Shown one piece after another: positions 57,855 to 64,000 of a stretch of 64,000 nucleotides of DNA. The stretch covers positions 33,604,001 to 33,668,000 of the forward strand of contig JBANAY010000003.1 of NCBI GenBank assembly GCA_037952775.1, written 5' to 3'. The DNA is from Clonostachys chloroleuca (taxonomy: Eukaryota; Ascomycota; Sordariomycetes; Hypocreales; Bionectriaceae). The translations under genes and the position numbers were made by a program. The notes beneath the pieces are model-generated. The model saw only the letters and a list, made by a program, of their open reading frames with translations, made no database searches and was not told the origin of the DNA. How positions within the stretch are numbered: the first letter of the stretch is position 1; every line of letters begins with the position of its first letter.

Positions 57855-60800
57855 CCTATGGCCCTACATCTCGTTCTATTCTCAACATCTCGCTCCATTC
57901 AAAGTCTATTATCCGAAGTCCGCTTGGCGCACAACCATGGTCTACAAGCTGGCGTGAGACACATTTACCAAAACGCATAATCAATCGGGCGGCGCCTTCC
58001 TCATTCTCGACCAACGAGAGATTAGCTACGCTCGGGTCGTTATCGACCAAGGCTTTATCCATGGCGCTCTCACGCACATTGGGCACCTAAACATCGTGTC
58101 ATCCGGTGACGACAAGTGACAGGTAGCACTTGTACATCCGTGCCAAGCTACCCGATGTCTCTCTTTTCCTTCCCATAAATTTAGGTGTCGTCACACAAGG
58201 GAATCAGGCAAGAGAAATAGGCGTTTTACTCAAAATGCCTAATTGTCACTAGCTTTGCGTTTTGGACTGTCGGCTTGGAACTCTAACTCATGCCACTATC
58301 ACCCCATCCATCACACCAGCGCCTTATGTCTAAGACGACTGGTGGCCTCGCCCCCTACCTCTATGGTGCATCAATAGACACGCAGAAAATCTTTTCAGTC
58401 GAGCAATCAAGACTCCTCGGGGGTGCCTCCATGAAGACAGACGAATATTGGCAGGGCATAATTGTGACAATGCAGTCACTCTCTGCGCTAGTTGGGATGG
58501 TGGTGAGGGATGTCCCCAGCCTCCCATGGCGTAGTGTGTTGATTCATGCTTGAGTCGGCGGCACTTTGCATGGCCTGCTGGCCGACATGCCGAGTGGTTG
58601 GTTGGTTGGTTGGTAGATCATCCAGCAGGCATAGACGTCGGGGCATATGCACAGGCTGTATTAAGCTCACCGGCATTGGATGGGCATAATCGAGGCTTGC
58701 CATGATCTATGTGCCTCTCCCCCCACCACCCCAATGGCCCGTCATCTTTCCATCAGTCACTCTCGCACAGGGACGCACTTCAGATACATGCATCACATCA
58801 CATCACATCGCAGGCGGTATAATGGGACGGAGCTCAAACATAGAAAAGAGCGGAGAAAAGGTTCCAGAACAGAAAGAAGACAAAGGGCAGAACGGGCCAG
58901 GCGTTTTCCAATCCATACCCCCCTTCCCATAACCGGGTTGATGTCCTGTGTCAATCTCGCACCCTGCATGTACGCATGTACGAGTAGTGGGGTGAAGGGG
59001 AGAATGAATCGTCAAACCGCGCATGACCGAAATAGCAACGGCCACATGGCGAAGAGCATGAGGGAGATCTAGCCTGGATAGATGGAGGGGGAGACTCCGG
59101 GAGGTGGGCGCCAGCTATTCTAAGAATATTCCACATGCCCAATCATATATTACCGCTACGTCTTTTTTTACCTCCCGTCACCATCCTGAAACAAGGAGCC
59201 ACGGCATGAAACCCCGTCTCAGCGTCGCTTCTGGTCCGTCCACGAGGTGGGTAGGTCGCAGGAGTGAAGGAGAGTTGGTGTGTGGAGGGCCAATGAGTGT
59301 TTCAGTCGGTGAAGAACTAACCTGCCTGCAGCGCGCTCCTTTCAAGCTTGTTTGACATGGGGTGTCGGCGGCTACAAGGACCCCGGTAAGAAGCAAAGAA
59401 ACGCGGGAAAAAAAGGCAACGATCCGAGGCGAGCGAGGGCAGAGCGAGCAACAAGATTAATTACCCAGGAGAGCAAGGGGCCAGCTAGTATGGCACTTAA
59501 ATCCCAAGTCGATTGCTAGGTGCAGTAAGGGGGACTACCGATGGGTAGGGTCAACGGCCGGTCCCAAAGAACGGGCTTTTCCCTCACGTCGACTTCTTAA
59601 GAGAATGAATAAGTGGACTGCGTATGCCCTCTAGGTGCAGCCCAAGCAAACGCTTCTGGCGCCGCTTGTCGTCCTGGTGACATTGGAAGCGGGTAGTCCA
59701 GACAATATGGCTGAGGCCGAGCTGGGCGAGAAGAGAGCCAAGAGAAGACACTCTGAGTACCGACCTACCTGGTTAGCATGGAAAGATGGGAACTTTTCAC
59801 GTCACGTCACCCTATCCCTCAGTCTATCCTATGCCTCGTGTGCATACGCAGGTCGCAGTACGTACTCGTCAACGCGGAACGGCCGTGATGGGACAAAACG
59901 TCGCAGCGACCTTTAGCCAGATCTCCTTGCCGGCCGCGGACAACAGTCCAAGAAGGTCACAGGACTTGCCAGACCCTCTCGGAATCCCACTGCGACCAAG
60001 CCAGCCAGTCACTTCACTCATCACTAGCCATGGCGGATTGGGTGACTGGCGCTTCTCGAGATGCCCCGGGTGATCGAACAGGGCTGTCCGGCAGTAGCAG
60101 CGTCGCAACACATGGCACTAGTCGGTCGCAGTCAGCTTCGCCTTGTCTGGCCGCGAACCACACACACACATATGACAGGCCGAGCTACCAGCAAAGCAGA
60201 GAGAAGGTATCAGTCGATGGCCCAAGGCAGCACAAGCACAAGCTCAAGCCAGTCAGCCGCTGGTGAGCCTGCGTTTCTGGGCGTCGTCCTCTCCACCACT
60301 CTCCATGGCAGGCGGTAGATGGAGGTGTTTCCCCCTTCAGCCTTCGACGACATGGGTCATTCGCACCCTTGCGCCCTCCTCTCCCGTCCCCACAACTGAA
60401 CTGCAAATAGATGGAGTTTGCCCACAGGAGGGCGCTTATGGCCCTGCCAATCACGCCTGCAGATCCGCTTTGGTGGGTGATGGCCATCGACCGTCTGGCC
60501 AATCACCCGCCATCCCTAACTTAAACACGGCGCTTAGCAGATCCATGATCAGACAAGGGAGGTGTGGGCCCAAGCACCGGCCATTGTTCGTCAAGCCCGT
60601 CGCCGCTTTTGCCTAAGCCCAGCTCTTTTTTCCACTTCGCCCCGACGACATACCTGTCTGTGAAATGGACGAAAGGCCCTGTGCCTACGCTCCTGCCATG
60701 TACAAGTAGAATAATGCCACCGCAAATAGGTAGGTGGAAGGGAAGGGGAGGGGTGTGTGTGTGGTGTAGGACAATTGCGACTAAAACGCATATTCCTTCA

Positions 60801-62085
60801 TTATCACCACGCGGTTCGGAGCAATAAAAGAAATCCTAGACAGGGACGAAATAACAAAACAACACGAGGGGCAAGGGGGGATCCCCATCATACTGCCTAC
60901 CTACGGCATGTGCGCAATCCGTATTCATGTGCCGTACCGGAGAAAACTACCCACTATTTGCACAAGGATTTCAAGTACGGGGAAACAGACATCATCGTCA
61001 CGGAGAGTTAGGGGGGCTCATTCGTCACCATTTTGTTATGCTCTCAGCTTTTTTCAGCCACCAACCTTCAATGAGTGAGGGGGCGGGCGGGTAGCCACTC
61101 TTTTCTTCGGGCTCAGCATTCCCTGTACGAAAGATCTCCGAGAAATATGACACAAGCCGTTTGTATGGTGTTTGCCTCGCCGCCTCTCCGCCACCCCGTT
61201 GCTCACTCGGCCCCTTTCATCTTATACGATTCCCCAGCGCCAATGGCTTCAATATATCGCATCTCAACAATGCTGATCTCGCTCAGCGAGTAAGTTTCCC
61301 AGTGAGAGAATTGCCCGCACCTCCATTTTAAAGCCGTGGTGGGGTTGCCTTATGGCCTACGCCGGCCAGCCAGCCCTCTTACATAGCTAGCCTGTTGTTA
61401 CGCTGGGGTTCACGGCGGCCGTTTCTGCGACCCGAGGGAGGACCCGCGCTTTGCATACATGAGTCAATAAGCAAACATGGCTGTGAATGTGACTGAATCC
61501 ATAGATTTCTGCTAAGCTGTGCTGCTATGCTACCTTCTCCCCAATTCCTCACCGCCCATTCCACTCTCCTCGCCTGCCGTTCCAGCATTCTGTACCTTAA
61601 ACGCATAGGTAGATAGTGAATAAAAGTCAAAAGTCCAGTGATGACTTCAGTCCAACAACGCCATGGTACTCCGAAATATCCAATTCCCGCCTCCCAAACC
61701 TTCCAAGAAAATAAAAGAATACACCAGAATGACTCCTCCGTCCCCGGTTCCGTGTAAGCCCAGTCATTACATAAAGGCGACAAGAGGCATAGTAGCGTTG
61801 AAGAAAGAAATACTGCCTCGGTGAGTCGACGCCTTTTGGTCATATCACGTTTGCCCTACTCTCGATCCAAAATGTGGCAAGAGCCACGCCCCTCTTTTCC
61901 CGATCATGTAGACGGTTGTAGAATTCGAACAAATGAAAAGTGAATATGTCGATTGAAGTGATGGTTAGAGAGCGTATATTGGTTGATGTAATAGTATATG
62001 TGTCAAGTGGGGGCGATAAAATTGGGTATAGTTATGCCGTCGTAATCATTATGAAGAAGAAAAGACAGGGTGAAGAGGCTGGTCT
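57855..62085. other. Gene-poor region between FAN1 and the 62 kb gene
   Basis: This 4.2 kb stretch shows no gene I can support. The longest frame (61379-61843 minus, 154 codons) has one hydrophobic stretch but no family likeness. A GGTT tandem repeat lies at 58595-58614. The part around 58.7-60.8 kb is GC-rich with overlapping spurious frames. The first bases are the FAN1 3' UTR and the last ones the 3' UTR of the minus-strand gene ending at 62086. Confidence 0.5.
58595..58614 (+). repeat. GGTT tetranucleotide repeat
   Basis: Five consecutive TGGT/GGTT units lie in gene-free sequence. Confidence 0.9.
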
Positions 62086-62862
62086 CTACTCGACCTTCCG
62101 CCTCTTACCCTTGGGCGCTGGGTCCATCCGTGGTGTGTGGTAGGTAACGGTTCTTGAGGCAACATCCGGTGCGTGGTACGTGACTGTTCTCGTCACGACT
62201 TCTCGAATGTGCCTCACACTGGTCCGCGATGTCTTCTTCTTTGGCACTTCTGGGAATCTTGCCTTGAGGGCACTATCCCAGTCAAAGACGGAATGATAGG
62301 ATCGGGCGCTGAATGGCGATCGAGCAGGAGAATCCAGATTCGAAAGGGCAGGACTGGGTGGCAGCTTCAAGCTTGGGAACGTAGCTGGACCAGTTGGGGG
62401 AGCAGACATGGGTTGAGCTGAGGTTGTAAATGGGCTGGGAGGAATGATTGGGGCAGTAGCCGGAGGGGTATGTGCCTTGCCCGGCTCTTCCTTCACCGGC
62501 GGCGATGCTGACGAGGAGGCAGATGGGTGCGAGGAATGGGTCTCCTTGCAGGAGCAGTCCGATCGCTCACTGCTTGCTGTTGCCGGTGGAGAAGGAATGG
62601 AAGAGTTTGGTGAGGTCTCGCCGGAATTGAGCGTCATTGGGGAGTTGAGAGACATGGCCTTGGTCAGAAAGTCCGTATATGCTGACGGTGGGCTGATGGG
62701 AGTCTTGAGAAAGTCCGGGTCAGGCTTGATGTTGAAGTTGAAGGCCACGGCGGAGAGAGGAGTGGCCGTGGTAGCGGTGTTGGCGGACGTGATTTCCGAA
62801 GGGAAGGTGGCGGAGACGGGCGTAGCAAGCTTGCCCAGCTTTGGCTTTCTATCTGCCGGCAT
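62086..62862 (-). CDS. Disordered nuclear-type protein of unknown function, 258 aa
   Basis: I do not recognise a named family, though the ends have the look of a conserved Pezizomycotina protein. The frame is open up to 63327, but the upstream part is Ser/Pro-rich leader-like sequence. I start at the ATG at 62862 (MPADRKPKLGKLATPVSATF). Features: a PSAYTDFLTKAMSLNSP segment near residues 55-72, a long Ser/Pro/Thr-rich low-complexity middle with a Cys-containing CSCKETH, a VFDWDSALKARFPEVPKKK block, and a C-terminus with RHIREVVTRTVTYH, a near repeat SRTVTYH, then a basic PKGKRRKVE end that looks like a nuclear signal. No membrane segment or catalytic motif is seen. A role in transcription or chromatin is only a guess. 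Confidence 0.65.
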   Translation of the reverse strand: MPADRKPKLGKLATPVSATFPSEITSANTATTATPLSAVAFNFNIKPDPDFLKTPISPPSAYTDFLTKAMSLNSPMTLNSGETSPNSSIPSPPATASSERSDCSCKETHSSHPSASSSASPPVKEEPGKAHTPPATAPIIPPSPFTTSAQPMSAPPTGPATFPSLKLPPSPALSNLDSPARSPFSARSYHSVFDWDSALKARFPEVPKKKTSRTSVRHIREVVTRTVTYHAPDVASRTVTYHTPRMDPAPKGKRRKVE

Positions 62863-64000
62863 GATGAAGGATGGGGTTGGGGTGGTGCCTTGAGAAAGAT
62901 GAACAAGAGGCAAGAGATGTAAGTGTTCAAACCAAGTTAATGGTTCAAGGTGCCTTGATGAAATTGAACTGGATAAGACTGAGCCAAAAGCCGTACGGGA
63001 AGCCGCTGACGGTGGGTAGGAGACAAGCGAGAGTGAGGAAGAGAGGCGACGGCTGCTTGTTATATCACAAAGTAGAAAGGTCTCTGAGTGTGGTGGGTGT
63101 TTGGCGCCAGGGTTCCGTGGCGGGGGGGGGCAGAGTGTGGTTGGTGGGAAGGGACAATGAGAGTGGTGTCTGTAGACAACCAGGCGTATCTGCGCTGTAC
63201 CTATGTGGGAGAGAGCGCGTGTGTCCAAGCACACGAGTGGGTGCAAACGAGATGGGCGCGCCGACTGGCTGAGAGCTGGTGTGATGTTTCCGCTGGACTG
63301 GGGCCTGGTTGGCGGCGGCAAGGACACCGATTGACGGGTGATGGACAGGGCCTAAGAGACAGGCGGTTGGAGCGTGTTTTGGATATGCGCCGATGCAGTG
63401 GTTAGGTGTCCGGGGCTGGGCTGTTAGCCTATCTGACGGCGCCTCTAGCCCTGGTCTGCTGGATAAGAATAGTGCACCAGTGCAAGCAAGTCTGGTCTCT
63501 GCGAGAGTTGGTGTTGTTCGTTGGGGCTAGCAATGTGCTCTGTGATCAGGAGCCACACGACAACTCATCCAACAGTGAAAGGTGCTTGAGAAGCCTAATG
63601 GTCAAAGATTTCCGCCCAAAAGATGGCGCGATGGTATTGACTCCCGTTGGTTCATCAACAAGGAAAACAGGCTGACGCGTTTGGTTGGCGCTCGCTCCTG
63701 TCGTGCGTGTGAAGAGCCACGGGAAGTGAACTCAGTCTCCAGCCTGTGACCAGGGAGGTAAAAGCGGCACGAATCTAGGTCCCGCACCAAAAACAGGCAA
63801 TGACAGGGTCCGTTGCAAGAGGGGTGATTACTACTGCACACTCCCTGCAGCCCACGGCGGCAGCGTGTTCGACCTGCTGAAACCGGATAAAGTGCAATAG
63901 GTAGACACCACCTGGAAACAGGAGGGCAGTGGAAGGCGGCAGTTAATGCTAGAAACTGTAGCTTTGCAAGGAGTCCAAGCGGAACGTCGTGCAGCGGGGA
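62863..64000. other. Upstream region of the 62 kb gene and right window edge
   Basis: This should include the promoter and probably a long purine/pyrimidine-biased leader of the minus-strand gene at 62862. A G-run of ten lies at 63121-63130. Short frames on both strands show no family likeness. Confidence 0.45.

Noticed and set aside
61379..61843. 154-codon minus-strand frame with a hydrophobic start
   Set aside because: No recognisable family, no supporting splice sites, and it sits in a long stretch of spurious frames.

Overview
The window is a stretch of nuclear chromosome from a filamentous ascomycete, probably a Sordariomycete. The evidence is short GT-AG introns (about 50-130 nt) with CTRAY-type branch sites, single-gene transcription units on both strands, and gene families restricted to or typical of these fungi (CON7, RAX2, LCL3, a DUF7053-like protein, a CorA-like two-helix membrane protein). 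No bacterial, viral or organellar feature was recognised. I could not fix the genus.

Layout. 2.7-4.3 kb: a seven-transmembrane receptor. 4.6-5.3 kb: a DUF7053-like gene. 6.1-8.7 kb: the SNM1/PSO2 crosslink-repair nuclease. 9.0-12.9 kb: two minus-strand RNA-processing genes, LSM2 and UTP12. 13.2-15.9 kb: ARPC2 and the mitochondrial nuclease LCL3. 17.8-21.6 kb: RAX2. Then CON7 (30.3-31.6 kb), alone between about 8.8 kb and 7.8 kb in which I find no gene. 39.4-44.8 kb: SF3B1 and OGG1 on the minus strand. 45-50 kb: an AT-richer patch with a disrupted CorA-like gene and a broken patatin-like phospholipase. 50.4-57.9 kb: U2AF large subunit, ribosomal protein S13, SDC1 and FAN1. After another gene-poor stretch, 62.1-62.9 kb encodes a disordered protein of unknown function.

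Functional themes. Three genes serve the spliceosome. The N-terminus of SF3B1 carries three RWD-type ligand motifs of the kind that bind UHM domains, and the U2AF large subunit encoded 8 kb away ends in a UHM. Three genes are DNA-repair nucleases or glycosylases (SNM1/PSO2, OGG1, FAN1), and SNM1 and FAN1 both act on interstrand crosslinks. UTP12 and RPS13 serve the small ribosomal subunit. ARPC2 and RAX2 serve actin and polarity.

Sequence quality matters here. Several conserved genes show single-base frame breaks. Three lie in the U2AF gene and one in RPS13, each one C short, most in C-runs. Restoring one C gives RPS13 the expected 151 residues. I read these as base-calling or assembly errors. 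The patatin gene has similar breaks plus an independent in-frame stop, so it is more likely a true pseudogene. SNM1 and SF3B1 each have one less clear frame change.
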